Origin: Lanius collurio
Lineage: Eukaryota > Chordata > Aves > Passeriformes > Laniidae
Assembly (NCBI GenBank): GCA_020086605.1
Contig: JACBWW010000047.1
Span: 2,494,363-2,558,362 of the forward strand
Direction of reading: 5' to 3'
DNA: 64,000 nt
Positions 62,601-64,000 of the stretch are shown piece after piece (position 1 is the stretch's first letter; each line of letters starts with the position of its first letter). A program made the position numbers and the translations under genes. Under the pieces are notes generated by a model. That model had not been told where the DNA came from, made no database searches, and saw only the letters and a list, made by a program, of their open reading frames with translations.

Positions 62601-64000
62601 AAGCACACTAATTAACTACTCCTTCTAGTAAATAAATACTACACAGCTTGGTCAAACACCAGGCTCACAAAGCCAAAGCAAAAGCAGTATTTTAACATTT
62701 TACTACCATTTTCTTGGTGAATACTTGCAGCCAGCTCTATTTAGCCACCAGCATAAGTTGAATCAATCCCAAAGCAGGGGATGGCAAGGCTGCTGTGAAA
62801 GATGCCAACATATCCATGTTGGTATAGATTCACATTTGCTGGACCTACTCTGCCCTAGGAAATGCTGGCTTGCCTACTAGGAATACCTCTAGCTATGGTG
62901 TTATTTGATGATTTTGGGACTTTGCTGTTTCATTAGCATAGTCTGGGTGTGTGCTGGCCAAGCACGCTCCATATTGATTTGCAAGGTGAGGAGCCTTCAC
63001 TGCAAATGAAGCAATTCTCAATTTCACAAGAAACTTTTGCTTAAAAGGCCAATAACATCAAGTAAAAGACCATGTGAAAATACTTGCTTTGCAAGGACTG
63101 ATCTCCTCTCACACAACATGCAGTGCTTCCCAACAGGCTCTAAGCAGATGTATTTGACTTTACATTTGATCACTTTGAGTGATTAAGGTGTCCGCTAACC
63201 AGGGACACTTACAGGCAATGCAAGAAATAAATGCCCTTTTAAGCACAGTTTATTCTTATATATGCATTGTTCTTCTAAAATAATTCACTGCCTCCTAATG
63301 AAATGAGCATGACTGGCTCCAGGAATGAATGAAAGCTTACTCCCTGGTGATGGGTATTTATGTGCAGGGACAGAGGGTCTGTAATACAAGATCCATCCTT
63401 AACGCCTGAACCCATTTTATCTTCGTTTCGCACCATACAAGTGAACTGAGTGTTGTTTTGGGCCATAATTGACCTATAGCTGAAACAAATCAGCTCTGCA
63501 GCTCAGTGAGGAGACGAAAGAGTGGATAATCTGTAGTCTAAAACCAGCTGTTCTGCTGAGATCAAATTATTACTTTGGCACTGAAATGCTGAGCTGACAA
63601 GGGAGCGTGTTCCTGCACCTGCCGTCATTACCGGGCACCGCTGCCGTGACCTCCGGCCACACTGCTGCTGGCCACCAGAGCTAATTGACAGCACAGGGGG
63701 GGCAGCTCCCACTTCCTAAACTGATGGACCTCACCTGGCCTCAATTCCGAATGTCAGCATTTTCAGGAAGAAAAACAGGCAGAGGAGGCGGGCAAGGAGG
63801 AGGCCCAGCACCAGCTGGAGAGCTGGGACTGCACAGCACCAGCAAAACGTTGTAGGTTGAAGCTGAGCAGCTGTCTCCACTCTCTACAGTAGCTGTAACA
63901 CAGCAAAAAACATCTGCAAAGATTTTCACCTTATTTCTCTCTGCTTGCATACCGCTGACAATGATTTGGAACTGAGGTTCACTGCATCCCTTCCTGCAAT
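59693..64000. other. Single-copy noncoding DNA
   Basis: No gene or transposable element is recognised. Repeat-poor AT-rich sequence around 60,420-60,680 and 61,390-61,500 has the look of conserved noncoding DNA, though no clear motif cluster is present. A slightly CpG-richer patch lies near 63,605-63,660. ORFs do not exceed 95 codons. Confidence 0.55.

Noticed and set aside
1..64000. Bacterial-type features such as operons, CRISPR arrays, riboswitches, phage genes or toxin systems
   Set aside because: The sequence is vertebrate nuclear DNA with avian retroelements, and no such features are present.

Overview
The window looks like nuclear DNA from a bird, probably a songbird. The clearest evidence is three 5'-truncated CR1 retrotransposon tails (about 19.6, 32.0 and 45.4 kb) and three isolated LTRs of types I associate with avian endogenous retroviruses (about 22.8-23.4, 36.6-37.2 and 49.2-50.4 kb). 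The rest is mostly single-copy, moderately AT-rich DNA. Bird is a firm inference; songbird is weaker and rests on remembered LTR style.

I find no protein-coding gene, tRNA, rRNA or CRISPR array that I can defend. The open reading frames are short, overlap on both strands, match no family I recognise, and mostly have the lengths expected by chance. The window is best read as intergenic DNA or a very long intron. It holds one orphan CpG island, several AT-rich blocks dense in homeodomain-type (TAAT) motifs that resemble developmental enhancers, and a few weak exon-like signals.

Layout: 1-18.5 kb is single-copy DNA with a 19-bp minisatellite (4.63 kb), a possible MIR relic (11.6 kb), and T-rich and GT simple repeats. 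At 18.55-18.66 kb there is a dense TAAT cluster. A CR1 follows at 19.6 kb and a possible retrocopy tail at 21.9 kb. From 22.7 to 23.9 kb lies a CpG island split by a solo LTR. From 24.1 to 36.5 kb there is single-copy DNA with two candidate regulatory blocks and a second CR1. A textbook solo LTR with a 5-bp target duplication sits at 36,557-37,160. From 37 to 49 kb is single-copy DNA with another TAAT-rich block (42.6 kb) and a third CR1. A long LTR occupies about 49.16-50.36 kb. From 50.4 to 64 kb is single-copy DNA with two more candidate regulatory blocks, one exon-like ORF (58.62 kb), and a homopurine repeat containing a 368-base assembly gap (59,223-59,590).

The most interesting part is the CpG island cut by a retroviral LTR, a plausible promoter and regulatory hub with no recognisable gene attached. 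I see no new multi-gene system here.
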